Position numbers and translations under genes: made by a program | The notes under the pieces: generated by a model | Databases searched by the model: none | What the model saw: only the letters and a program-made list of their open reading frames with translations | Told to the model about the DNA's origin: nothing | NCBI RefSeq assembly: GCF_001486585.1 | Contig: NZ_LN909045.1 | Coordinates: 357,368 to 421,367, forward strand | Length of the DNA stretch: 64,000 nt | Reading direction: 5' to 3' | Source of the DNA: Paenibacillus senegalimassiliensis | GTDB taxonomy: Bacteria; Bacillota; Bacilli; Paenibacillales; Paenibacillaceae | Part shown: piece by piece, positions 1 to 8,258 of the stretch | Position numbering within the stretch: position 1 is the stretch's first letter | Layout: the number at the start of each line of letters is the position of its first letter

Positions 1-2
1 CT

Positions 3-167
3 GAACGGACTACTATAGCTAATGGAGAGTATCCGCTGGCGACCGAGTTTTATGCGGTGACGGCGGGAAGCGACAATCCCAATATTGATCCGTTAATTGA
101 ATGGATTTTGTCGCCCCAAGGGCAGAAGCTGGTAGAGTTAACCGGTTATACACCGTTAAATCCATAG
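3..167 (+). CDS. PstS-like phosphate-binding protein, C-terminal end (partial)
   Basis: The reading frame is open from the window edge to a TAG and gives the last 54 residues of a protein. They contain an ATEFYAVT stretch, then IDPLIEWILSPQGQKLVE and GYTPLNP. This resembles the C-terminus of PstS-type phosphate-binding lipoproteins of ABC transporters, where an ILSPQGQ-like helix and a GYxP end are usual. The N-terminus, signal peptide and ligand residues lie outside the window, so another substrate in the same family is possible. The next promoter starts only 8 bases after the stop, so htpG is not part of this operon. Confidence 0.6.
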   Translation, partial: ERTTIANGEYPLATEFYAVTAGSDNPNIDPLIEWILSPQGQKLVELTGYTPLNP

Positions 168-175
168 CGTAAGTA

Positions 176-204
176 TTGACACGTTGAGAGCGTATCGATA
201 AACT
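176..204 (+). promoter_or_regulatory. Sigma-A type promoter of htpG
   Basis: A perfect TTGACA (176-181) is followed 17 bases later by TAAACT (199-204), which matches four of six bases of the -10 consensus. The predicted start near 211 falls just before the CIRCE operator, the usual arrangement for HrcA-repressed genes. Confidence 0.7.
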
Positions 205-216
205 TGAAATTGGGAA

Positions 217-243
217 TTAGCACTCTTGTTAATAGAGTGCTAA
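217..243 (+). promoter_or_regulatory. CIRCE element (HrcA operator)
   Basis: TTAGCACTC (217-225), nine bases, then GAGTGCTAA (235-243) is an exact match to the CIRCE inverted repeat bound by the heat-shock repressor HrcA. It sits between the htpG promoter and its ribosome site, so it can act as an operator and in the 5' untranslated RNA. In Bacillus subtilis the CIRCE regulon is groE and dnaK, and htpG is controlled otherwise; here htpG appears to have joined the HrcA regulon. Confidence 0.95.
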
Positions 244-286
244 CATAGGGATTATAGATTATGATCTGTGGAAGGAGATTAGCTTA

Positions 287-2167
287 ATGGCCAAGAAGCA
301 ATTTAAAGCCGAATCCAAGAGATTACTGGAAATGATGATTAACTCTATTTATACCCAGCGTGAGATTTTCCTGCGGGAGCTGGTGTCTAATGCCAGTGAC
401 GCCATTGACAAGATCTATTATCGGGCGCTGACTGACGACAACCTGGTATTTAATAAGGACGACTATTTCATTAAAATTGCGGTGGACAAGGCAGCGCGTA
501 CACTGACGATTTCCGATACGGGTATCGGTATGACCAAGGATGATTTGGAGAACAACTTGGGGATTATTGCGAACAGCGGCTCCTTCGCCTTCAAGAATGA
601 AACGGAGTTGAAGGACGGCCACAATATCATTGGCCAATTCGGCGTAGGTTTCTATTCGGCTTTTATGGTAGCTGATGTCGTTACCGTTATCAGCCGCGCG
701 CTGGGTAGCGAGGAAGCGTATAAGTGGCAGTCGAAGGGTGCGGACGGTTACACCATTGAAGCGTGTGACAAGGACAGCGTAGGCACGGACATTATTTTGC
801 AGATCAAAGACAATACCGAAGATGATCAGTATGATGAATACCTGGAAGAGTACCGGTTAAAATCGATTATCAAGAAATATTCAGACTTTATTCGCTATCC
901 AATCAAGATGGATGTGACCAGCAGCCGTGCCAAGGAAGATGCTGAAGGCGAATATGAGGAGTATACGGAAGAACAAACGGTCAACAGCATGGTGCCGATC
1001 TGGCGCAAGAACAAATCCGAGCTGACGGACGAGGATTATGAGAACTTTTACATGGAGAAGCGTTACGGATTTGATAAGCCGGTATCCCACATCCATATCA
1101 AGGCTGACGGTGCGGTGGTCTATAATGCCATTCTGTACATTCCGGAGAATACGCCTTTCGACTACTATACCAAGGAGTATGAAAAGGGGCTGGAGCTGTA
1201 CTCCAATGGCGTGCTGATTATGGATAAATGCGCTGACCTGCTGCCAGACTATTTCAGCTTCGTTAAAGGGATGGTAGATTCAGAGGATTTGTCGCTGAAC
1301 ATCTCACGCGAATTGCTCCAGCACGACCGCCAGCTTAAAGCGATTGCGAAGAACATCCAAAGTAAAATCAAAAGCCAATTGCAAAGCCTGCTGAAGGATG
1401 ACCGGGAGAAATATGAGAAGTTCTATGCTTCGTTTGGCCGTCAACTGAAGTTCGGCGTCTACAATGACTACGGCATGAACAAGGAAGTGCTGCAAGATCT
1501 GCTTCTGTTCACCTCCTCCAAGGAGAAGAAGCTGGTATCGCTGGACGAATACGTATCTCATATGCCAGAAGATCAGAAATATATTTATTATGCAGCGGGT
1601 GAGTCGGTAGAGCGTCTCGAGAAGTTGCCGCAAACCGAACTGGTGGCGGATAAAGGCTATGAAATTTTGTACCTGACTGATGATATCGACGAATTTGCTA
1701 TCAAGGTGATTCTGAACTATAAGGACAAGGAATTCAAGTCCGTATCCAGTGGGGATTTGGGTATCGAGGCCGATTCGGCTGAAGAGAAGGCAGATACGGA
1801 GGAAAATCAGGAATTGTTCACCGCTATGAAGGATTTGCTGGGCGATAAGGTGAAGGAAGTCAAAGCTTCCAAACGCCTGAAATCACATCCGGTGTGCCTG
1901 TCTACGGAAGGTGAACTGACCATTGAGATGGAGAAAGTGCTGAATGCCATGCCAAGTGCAGGCGGACAAGCGGTGAAGGCGGACAAAGTGTTGGAGATCA
2001 ACGTCAACCATGACGTATTCCAGTCCCTCAAGAACGCTCATGAGACCGATAAGGAGAAGTTGAGCCTCTATACCAGCTTGTTATACAATCAGGCTTTGCT
2101 GATTGAGGGCTTGCCGGTGGGCGATCCGGTCGAATTTACGAATGACATTTGCAAAGTGATGGTATAA
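287..2167 (+). CDS. htpG: Molecular chaperone HtpG (Hsp90)
   Basis: 626 residues, the normal HtpG length. The GHKL ATP-binding signatures are all present: [11 protein letters not shown] near residues 31-40 (catalytic Glu31, Asn35, Asp38), DTGIGMT near 78-84 and [15 protein letters not shown] near 117-131. The middle domain carries [11 protein letters not shown] with the catalytic arginine. It acts as a cytosolic ATP-dependent dimeric chaperone. The ATG follows GAAGGAG at 271-277. The gene stands alone, with its own promoter and CIRCE operator upstream and a hairpin terminator downstream, so heat induction through HrcA is expected. A second, more divergent Hsp90 lies at 17772. Confidence 0.97.
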   Translation: MAKKQFKAESKRLLEMMINSIYTQREIFLRELVSNASDAIDKIYYRALTDDNLVFNKDDYFIKIAVDKAARTLTISDTGIGMTKDDLENNLGIIANSGSFAFKNETELKDGHNIIGQFGVGFYSAFMVADVVTVISRALGSEEAYKWQSKGADGYTIEACDKDSVGTDIILQIKDNTEDDQYDEYLEEYRLKSIIKKYSDFIRYPIKMDVTSSRAKEDAEGEYEEYTEEQTVNSMVPIWRKNKSELTDEDYENFYMEKRYGFDKPVSHIHIKADGAVVYNAILYIPENTPFDYYTKEYEKGLELYSNGVLIMDKCADLLPDYFSFVKGMVDSEDLSLNISRELLQHDRQLKAIAKNIQSKIKSQLQSLLKDDREKYEKFYASFGRQLKFGVYNDYGMNKEVLQDLLLFTSSKEKKLVSLDEYVSHMPEDQKYIYYAAGESVERLEKLPQTELVADKGYEILYLTDDIDEFAIKVILNYKDKEFKSVSSGDLGIEADSAEEKADTEENQELFTAMKDLLGDKVKEVKASKRLKSHPVCLSTEGELTIEMEKVLNAMPSAGGQAVKADKVLEINVNHDVFQSLKNAHETDKEKLSLYTSLLYNQALLIEGLPVGDPVEFTNDICKVMV

Positions 2168-2194
2168 TCTTTAATAGTGTTCCGCAAACGATGC

Positions 2195-2237
2195 GAACCA
2201 CTCTCTGCTCGAAAAAGCAGCAGGGTGGTTCTTTTAT
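2195..2237 (+). terminator. Rho-independent terminator after htpG
   Basis: GAACCAC (2195-2201) pairs with GTGGTTC (2225-2231); an inner CTGCT/AGCAG stem closes on an A-rich loop, and TTTTATTT follows. It ends the htpG message and lies upstream of the start chosen for the next gene, which argues against that gene beginning at 2149. Confidence 0.8.
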
Positions 2238-2283
2238 TTATAGCTGCGGGTATGTCATCATGAGGGTGGGGGCGATTTCATTT

Positions 2284-3801
2284 ATGTTTAACGAATTCAA
2301 GCTTGCGGCCGGGACGCCGGTGTACCTGCAGGTGAAAAATTATATCCTGTGGCTCATCACCAAAGGGGCTTTGCAAGAAGGAGAGCGATTGCCCTCCACC
2401 CGAGAGCTGGCTGGTCTGCTGGGCGTGAGCCGCGGTAGTGTAATTACGGCCTATGAGTCGTTGCAGGACGAAGGGTTTGTTCATGCCGTCACCGGTAGAG
2501 GTAACTTTGTCGCCGGTATTTCGGGAACTGGAGGAGCCGCCCTGGAGCCTTGGCACATGGATTGGTCCGAACGGATGAACCATCAAGCCCGTATTGCGGT
2601 GGAATTGGATCATATGAAGCGGAAGCAGCCGGTTCTTAGTGCTGAACGGGAGATCATTTCCTTTACGAGTATTGCCCCCGATGAACAGTTGTTTGATCTC
2701 GATAATGTCAAGCGTGCCTTCCTGGACCGTATGGCGGTGGAAGGCCGCGTATTGCTTAACTATGGCTACGCCAGAGGTTATAAACCGCTAATCAATTATT
2801 TGATGAAATATATGGAGCGCAAGGGCGTAAATTTGGCAGGGAAAGAAATGCTGATTACCAGCGGATTTACGGAAGGCCTGGATATCTTGCTGTCGTCCTT
2901 ACGTGGGGTGGAGGGGGCGGAGAGTGTCGCCGGTTCAATTAGGGTACTGTGCGAGAATCCAACACATCACACCGCCATCAAGAACCTGCGCAGGCATGGA
3001 TTTGCCATCACCGGTATACCTATGCAGGCCGATGGGCTTGACCTGGAGGCTCTGGAGCAGGCCTTACAGGAGCAAACGTATGATTGCGCCTATCTGGTTC
3101 CTTCTTATCATAATCCCACGGGTATTGTGACTTCTGCCGAGAAGAGGCTGGCTCTGTTGCAATTGCTCGGGCGCTACCATGTACCTGTAATCGAAGATGG
3201 ATTTAATGAAGAATTGCGCTATTCCGGCGCTCATGTGGCTCCGCTGATAGCGATGGCCGGGCATGGGAATGGCGTGGTGTACCTGGGGAGCTTCTCCAAG
3301 GTCCTGTTCCCGGGTATTCGCATCGGCTGGGTGCTGGCAGACCGGGAATTAATTGATGTGCTTGAGAGCGTCAAGCGGGCCCGTAGCATCCACACTTCAA
3401 CACTGGATCAATCGCTGTTATATCAATATTTACACAATGGTCATCTGGAGAAGTATGTGAAGAAAGCACGGACCGAATATAAGCGGAAATACGAGCTGGC
3501 CCGGGCATGCTGTGAGGAATTTGTTCCTGATGCCCGCCTGGCAGGCAACGGCGGTTTACATCTGTTCCTGGAGTTCAGGGACGACTTCGATACATGGGAG
3601 CTATTGGAGGCATGTGCTGCGCAGGGAGTTATTTTTACACCGGGGGATATGTTCTTCATTGATGGGGGCGGGCGCCATACGTTGCGCCTTGGAATATCCC
3701 GGGTCAAGGATGAAGACATTACCAAGGGTATCCGCCTGATCGGTAAAACGGCGGCCAAGTTGCTGGCCAATAAGCCGTCAGGCGGAACGCCCATGTATTA
3801 A
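2284..3801 (+). CDS. MocR-family regulator (GntR HTH plus aminotransferase-like domain)
   Basis: 505 residues from the ATG at 2284. Residues of about 10-75 are a GntR-type winged helix (PVYLQVKNYILW, ERLPSTRELAGLLGVSRGSVITAYESL). The rest is a class I aminotransferase-like fold with YNPTG-like SYHNPTGIV, IEDGFNEELR and the PLP-lysine motif SFSKVLFPGIRIGW. MocR proteins use the aminotransferase fold as a PLP-dependent sensor and control vitamin B6, GABA, D-Ala-D-Ala ligase or similar genes. The frame is open back to 2149, but that would overlap htpG and its terminator; GGGTGGGGG before 2284 is a better ribosome site. It is convergent with ald, and alr lies beyond, so control of alanine metabolism is a reasonable but unproven guess. 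Confidence 0.88.
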   Translation: MFNEFKLAAGTPVYLQVKNYILWLITKGALQEGERLPSTRELAGLLGVSRGSVITAYESLQDEGFVHAVTGRGNFVAGISGTGGAALEPWHMDWSERMNHQARIAVELDHMKRKQPVLSAEREIISFTSIAPDEQLFDLDNVKRAFLDRMAVEGRVLLNYGYARGYKPLINYLMKYMERKGVNLAGKEMLITSGFTEGLDILLSSLRGVEGAESVAGSIRVLCENPTHHTAIKNLRRHGFAITGIPMQADGLDLEALEQALQEQTYDCAYLVPSYHNPTGIVTSAEKRLALLQLLGRYHVPVIEDGFNEELRYSGAHVAPLIAMAGHGNGVVYLGSFSKVLFPGIRIGWVLADRELIDVLESVKRARSIHTSTLDQSLLYQYLHNGHLEKYVKKARTEYKRKYELARACCEEFVPDARLAGNGGLHLFLEFRDDFDTWELLEACAAQGVIFTPGDMFFIDGGGRHTLRLGISRVKDEDITKGIRLIGKTAAKLLANKPSGGTPMY

Positions 3802-3803
3802 TC

Positions 3804-4919
3804 TTACAGCTTCAAGGCCTGTTCTACGGGGGTGTATTCTAGATGAAGGTCCTGGGCAACGGAGGCGTAGGTAATGGAGCCAGCGGCTACATTAACGCCT
3901 TTTCTCAGCGCATCGGACTCGCTTAACGCCAGGTGGACGCCTTTGGAGGCAATATCAAGTGCGTAGGGCATGGTGGCATTAACGAGAGCCAGCGTGGAGG
4001 TGCGGGGAACAGCACCAGGCATGTTGGCTACGGCATAATGAATGACACCATGCTTCAGATAGGTAGGCTCGGAATGAGTCGTGATGTGGTCTACTGTCTC
4101 AAATATGCCGCCCTGATCAATCGCTACGTCAACAATGACGGACCCGGCAGACATAGACCGGACCATGTCCTCGGTCACAAGCTTGGGCGCCTTGGCTCCG
4201 GTAATCAGCACCGCGCCGATCACAAGATCAGATTCCTTCACTGCCTCGGCAATATGCTGGGGACTGGACATTAAGGTTTGCACGCCTTTGTCAAAGGTAT
4301 CCTCCAACTCGCGCAAGCGCTCGGCGCTCAAATCGATAATGGTTACATCCGCGCCCAGACCCATGGCCATTCGTGCGGCATTCGTCCCCACCACGCCGCC
4401 GCCGATGATCGTGACCTTGCCCCGCTTTACGCCGGGAACACCACCGAGGAGGATCCCCTTGCCACCATGAGGCTTCTCCAGAAATTGGGCACCGATCTGT
4501 ACAGACATTCGCCCCGCGACCTCGCTCATGGGTGTAAGCAGCGGCAGGGTCTTGTTCACCTCGACCGTCTCATAAGCGATGGCGGTCACGCCGCTATCCT
4601 TCAAGGCAAGGGTCAATTCCAGTTCAGAGGCCAGGTGAAGATAAGTAAACAAGATAAGCCCCTGGCGAAAATAACGGTATTCCTCCGGTTGTGGCTCCTT
4701 GACCTTCATGACCATGTCTGTGGACCAGGCCTCGGCGGCTGTAGCGACCAATTTGGCCCCTGCCGCTGCATATTCAGCGTCCGAGAAGCCACTTCCTGCT
4801 CCAGCATCCCTCTCCATCCACACTTCATGACCTGTGCTGACGAGCAGGTGGGCGGTTGCGGGGGTCATTGCCACCCGGTTCTCATTGTTTTTAATTTCCC
4901 GGGGTACGCCTACGATCAT
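3804..4919 (-). CDS. ald: Alanine dehydrogenase
   Basis: 371 residues. It begins [20 protein letters not shown], the classical Ald N-terminus, preceded by GGAGGAAG. Other marks are [13 protein letters not shown] with a substrate-binding lysine, the Rossmann motif [20 protein letters not shown], and DVAIDQGG. The enzyme interconverts L-alanine and pyruvate plus ammonia with NAD; in spore formers it feeds alanine carbon into central metabolism during sporulation. An upstream in-frame ATG would add ten residues but lacks a good ribosome site. The stop is two bases from the end of the convergent MocR gene, and alr diverges from the other side, giving an alanine-centred neighbourhood. Confidence 0.96.
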   Translation of the reverse strand: MIVGVPREIKNNENRVAMTPATAHLLVSTGHEVWMERDAGAGSGFSDAEYAAAGAKLVATAAEAWSTDMVMKVKEPQPEEYRYFRQGLILFTYLHLASELELTLALKDSGVTAIAYETVEVNKTLPLLTPMSEVAGRMSVQIGAQFLEKPHGGKGILLGGVPGVKRGKVTIIGGGVVGTNAARMAMGLGADVTIIDLSAERLRELEDTFDKGVQTLMSSPQHIAEAVKESDLVIGAVLITGAKAPKLVTEDMVRSMSAGSVIVDVAIDQGGIFETVDHITTHSEPTYLKHGVIHYAVANMPGAVPRTSTLALVNATMPYALDIASKGVHLALSESDALRKGVNVAAGSITYASVAQDLHLEYTPVEQALKL

Positions 4920-5116
4920 ATTACTTCCTCCTGTCATGTTATATAACATATAAATCTGGATTCGTTTCTATTTTATCCTCTCATCGGCAGAGTTTGTCAA
5001 TTAATCTAACGTAAAATGGGCGGGGAATTAAAGGTTTTTCAGAAAAAATCACGAAAACTTCTAAAAATGCACAAGAATACTGACATAATTTAAATTTAAC
5101 ATTTCTACTGATGTGA

Positions 5117-5129
5117 GTTCAAAAAGTCG
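5117..5129 (+). repeat. Solitary copy of the 13-base end of the dispersed repeat family
   Basis: GTTCAAAAAGTCG here is identical to the terminal 13 bases of the MITE-like element at 11664 and the fragment at 21579. It directly abuts the AGGAGG of alr, so if it is a repeat remnant it now forms part of the alr leader. A 13-base match is unlikely by chance in 64 kb, but AT-rich sequence makes coincidence possible. Confidence 0.35.
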
Positions 5130-5142
5130 AGGAGGCCATGTT

Positions 5143-6309
5143 ATGAACGCTATAGCAGCTCAGTTCACTTCCCCCACGGGAAGCCGGGATACGTGGGCGG
5201 AAGTTATGCTTCCGGCAATTGCTCACAACATGAGGCTGTTCAGCAGGCAAAAGGCGAAAGCTTGCCGCCTGATGGCGGTTGTTAAAGCTAATGCCTACGG
5301 TCATGGGGCTGTTGAGGTGGCTCGTACGGCTTTAAGCGCAGGCGCGGAGTATCTGGGCGTAGCGCTTGTCGATGAAGGATTGCAGCTTAGAGAATCCGGT
5401 ATAACACAACCTATTCTTGTGCTTGGTTACACGCCACCCCATGCGGTGGAAGCGGCTCTGGTACAGAACATTACCCTGACGGTGTTCACCGAAGAGGTGC
5501 TGGAGGAGATCATCGTCTGTGCACGGCGGCATAAGATCAAGGCACGAATTCATTTAAAATACGATACGGGTATGAGTCGCATTGGCCTTGCTTCCATTCC
5601 TGCTGTCACCCGGTTGATGGAGCAAGCTTCAGCGGCGGCTTCCGATGTAATAGTGGAGGGAATGTTCACCCATTTTGCTGATGCCGATGGTGCTGATCCG
5701 GGTTTTGCTCAAGAACAGTTTGCCCGGTTTACCGCATGTATTAAGGCTTTGGAGAGCAAGGGCTTCCATATTCCTATCAAGCATTGCTGTAACAGTGCGG
5801 CAGCGATGCGGTTCCCGGAAATGCATCTGGATATGATTAGGGTTGGCATTGCTCTGTACGGATTATACCCCTCAGAACAATTGCGCTTGCCTGAATATCC
5901 GCTCCAGCAGGCCATGTCACTGAAGACCAGGATTGCAGCGCTGCATCCTGCCCTGCCTGGCCAAACCGTGGGCTACGGACGCACTTATCGTGCTGCGGAT
6001 GACACTCTCATCGCCACCATACCTATCGGCTATGCCGATGGTTTATCTAGGAGCTTATCGAACTGCGGCTACGCTCTGGTGCGAGGACAGCGGGTTCCCG
6101 TCATCGGCCGAATCTGTATGGACCAGGCGATGCTGGACGTCAGCGGCGTTCAGGGAATATCTACGGGTGACGAGGTGGTCATGTTTGGCAGCACAGGGCG
6201 TCCAGGTGAGGAGATTGCCCTTGGTGAGATGGCAGCCTGGATGAACACCATTCATTACGAAGTCATTTGTGCGATCAGCCAAAGAGTTCCACGCCTCTAC
6301 AGGCAGTGA
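5143..6309 (+). CDS. alr: Alanine racemase
   Basis: 388 residues from the ATG at 5143, seven bases after GAGGAGG. A GTG at 5113 is in frame but has no ribosome site. AVVKANAYGHG near residues 45-55 contains the PLP lysine (Lys48). YDTGMSRIG and the catalytic-tyrosine segment VGYGRTYRA are present, and IGRICMDQAMLDVS is the usual C-terminal beta-domain motif. The enzyme makes D-alanine for peptidoglycan from L-alanine. Bacilli often have two racemases, a vegetative one and a spore one; which this is cannot be told. It diverges from ald over a 223-base gap and ends in a terminator shared with the SLH gene. Confidence 0.96.
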   Translation: MNAIAAQFTSPTGSRDTWAEVMLPAIAHNMRLFSRQKAKACRLMAVVKANAYGHGAVEVARTALSAGAEYLGVALVDEGLQLRESGITQPILVLGYTPPHAVEAALVQNITLTVFTEEVLEEIIVCARRHKIKARIHLKYDTGMSRIGLASIPAVTRLMEQASAAASDVIVEGMFTHFADADGADPGFAQEQFARFTACIKALESKGFHIPIKHCCNSAAAMRFPEMHLDMIRVGIALYGLYPSEQLRLPEYPLQQAMSLKTRIAALHPALPGQTVGYGRTYRAADDTLIATIPIGYADGLSRSLSNCGYALVRGQRVPVIGRICMDQAMLDVSGVQGISTGDEVVMFGSTGRPGEEIALGEMAAWMNTIHYEVICAISQRVPRLYRQ

Positions 6310-6319
6310 AGGAATAAAA

Positions 6320-6366
6320 AATGGACAGTGTGCGGCTTGGTATGCCGCTCCTGTCCATTCTTTTTG
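6320..6366. terminator. Bidirectional terminator between alr and the SLH gene
   Basis: AATGGACAG (6320-6328) pairs with CTGTCCATT (6351-6359), with an inner GCGGC/GCCGC stem. CTTTTT follows on the plus strand and an A-run precedes it, giving a T-run for the minus-strand gene. Confidence 0.85.
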
Positions 6367-6373
6367 TTGGAGG

Positions 6374-7303
6374 TTATTTTGATACTGTGCCAAGTTCTGC
6401 TTTGTAACCCGCAGGGATGTAGGTAACAGCATTAACTTCAGTCAGCACTTGAGGGTAGACCATATCAGGGTCTGGTGGCAGCACGCGGTAGTTGACCACG
6501 GCGGTACCTTCGTTATATTCAACGCTGGCAATCTCCAGGGCGTAGCCTGGGTGTGGAGCTGTACCGGAAATAGTTACTTTCGTAATTTCTTTGGAGACAG
6601 CGTCCGTGTTTAGACTTGGGTCATACAAGTTAACTGGTTCTGGTTCGACGACCTGCGTGTTTTCAATGAATTCCAACGTCCGATATACCATACCTACCGC
6701 TTCGCTGCGGGTGATAGATTGAGTTGGATTAAACTTCTGATCCTTGTCCAGGGAGATGATTTTGCCGTTCAGCAATGTTTGAATGCTGTTAGCATAGCTA
6801 GGGTTGATTTGGTCGTTGTCGGCAATTTCTGTATATTGCAGTGTCCACGCAAATTCACCCTTGGTGTTCAGCGCCTTGAACAGCCAGTGAGTGAACTGCT
6901 CTTTGGTTACTGGACTGGAAGGTTTGATATCCTTGGGAATATCGAGCTGGTTAACTCCGGCAATGACGAAGGCCTGGGAATACCAGACGTTATCCTTGAC
7001 ATTGCTAAAGTAGTCACTGGCTTTGGGTTCTTTGATAAAAGCGAAGTCATTCAGGTTAAGGTCGAGTGCATTTACAATCAAGGTAACAGCCGCTGCACCG
7101 TTCACCTTCTCGAACGGATGGAATCGTCCGCTCAAGTCCCCTTTAATGAACCCCCGCTGCTCCAGACGTTCAATGGCCTGCTGTTCCTTGTCCCCTTTGA
7201 TGTCGTTAAAGGCGGAGGCGCTGGAGCCAAATACCATCGTAAATACAATGACCATCAGCAAGGTTAGTTTTGGTGCTTTGACTAGACGTTTCTTCTTGTT
7301 CAT
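6374..7303 (-). CDS. SLH-domain surface protein with PrcB-like C-terminal domain
   Basis: 309 residues from MNKKKRL, which follows a GGAGA-type site. A signal peptide (KLTLLMVIVFTMVFGSSASA) ends near residue 31. Three S-layer-homology repeats follow at roughly 32-85, 95-150 and 155-210, including FNDIKGDKEQQAIERL and SITRSEAVGMVYR. SLH repeats bind pyruvylated cell-wall polymer, so the protein should be wall-anchored. The last 70 residues (ALEIASVEYNEGTAVVNYRV, then PPDPDMVYPQVLTEV) resemble the C-terminal domain of PrcB, known from a spirochaete protease complex. No protease gene is adjacent. Three SLH repeats are clear; the PrcB assignment is from motif memory and less certain. Confidence 0.8.
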   Translation of the reverse strand: MNKKKRLVKAPKLTLLMVIVFTMVFGSSASAFNDIKGDKEQQAIERLEQRGFIKGDLSGRFHPFEKVNGAAAVTLIVNALDLNLNDFAFIKEPKASDYFSNVKDNVWYSQAFVIAGVNQLDIPKDIKPSSPVTKEQFTHWLFKALNTKGEFAWTLQYTEIADNDQINPSYANSIQTLLNGKIISLDKDQKFNPTQSITRSEAVGMVYRTLEFIENTQVVEPEPVNLYDPSLNTDAVSKEITKVTISGTAPHPGYALEIASVEYNEGTAVVNYRVLPPDPDMVYPQVLTEVNAVTYIPAGYKAELGTVSK

Positions 7304-7403
7304 TCCTATCTCTCCTATCATCATGAATATTATTTAATCTCCTGACGCAGAAGGACGGGCATATGTTTCAGTTTTTGAACATTTTTTTTAAAATTTAAAA
7401 TGG

Positions 7404-8183
7404 CTAGGTGAGCAATCCCGCATGGCGTAAGCCTTGGCGAATGCCCCCTTCGTCTACAGAAGAAGTAACGTAATCCGCAAATGCCAGCAGATCCGGATGA
7501 GAATTGCCCATGGCAATGCCAAGCCCTGCGGCTTGCAACATCTCTTTATCGTTCAGGCCATCGCCGAAGGCTACGGCTGCACTTAGCGGGATTCCAAGCC
7601 GCTCTAGCATCGCGGCGATGCCAACGGCCTTGGAGCCTCCCTTCAACGTGACATCCATCGCGCTCGGATGCCAGCGAATCAGGCGGAGTTGGTCGAATTG
7701 CTCCAAATAGAGATGCTCGTCCTTCTCTTCACAATGGAGGAAAGCCTGATATATCGGCGCTTTACTCCAATATTCCGGGTCGAATCCAGGCTGGATGACT
7801 TTAAGGGTAGCTACGGATTCGACAATATAGGGGTGGGCATCTGTATTGGCATAGTATTGCTCGTTACCTTGGAATACCAGCGGATGACCGTGGCTTGCGC
7901 TTAAGCTAACCAGCTTCTCCAGACTTTGCAGGGGAAGGGTCTGACTGTACAAGGTCTCGCCCTGATATACCACGTAAGCCCCGTTAAGGCTAACGAAGGA
8001 GTTAATATGAAGCAATTCGGCAATAGGCTGGAAGAAGTAAGGGGAGCGGCCGGTTGCGATAACGGGCTCGATACCTTTGCTTTTCAGTTCGGCAATAGCA
8101 TCAATAGTGTCCTGTGGCACTTCTTTGGCATCGTTGACTAACGTGCCGTCAATATCAAAAAACACAATTTGATAGTTCATCAT
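7404..8183 (-). CDS. Cof-type HAD-superfamily phosphatase
   Basis: 259 residues. HAD motif I is FFDIDGTLV near residues 8-16 (nucleophile Asp10 and acid Asp12), motif II is VIATGRS, the lysine motif is LKGGSKAVGI, and motif III/IV is FGDGLNDKEMLQAAGLGIAMGN. This is the type IIB cap (Cof) class, which dephosphorylates sugar phosphates, FMN or PLP; the substrate cannot be read from sequence. Two adjacent ATG codons follow GGAGA, so the start may be 8183 or 8180. It is probably a single gene between the SLH and SgrR-like genes. Confidence 0.93.
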   Translation of the reverse strand: MMNYQIVFFDIDGTLVNDAKEVPQDTIDAIAELKSKGIEPVIATGRSPYFFQPIAELLHINSFVSLNGAYVVYQGETLYSQTLPLQSLEKLVSLSASHGHPLVFQGNEQYYANTDAHPYIVESVATLKVIQPGFDPEYWSKAPIYQAFLHCEEKDEHLYLEQFDQLRLIRWHPSAMDVTLKGGSKAVGIAAMLERLGIPLSAAVAFGDGLNDKEMLQAAGLGIAMGNSHPDLLAFADYVTSSVDEGGIRQGLRHAGLLT

Positions 8184-8258
8184 TAAGGTCTCCTATCTGC
8201 TTGTTATTAAGTCAAGCGAGAAAATGTTCTTACGATCGCTGTAGCGGGGATACAGACC

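Noticed and set aside
2149-2283. Extended MocR start at 2149 overlapping htpG
   Set aside because: It would run through the htpG stop and the hairpin terminator and has no ribosome site; MocR proteins begin close to the PVYLQ helix.
4278-4946. 222-codon plus-strand frame opposite ald
   Set aside because: Fully antisense to alanine dehydrogenase, with no signal for translation.
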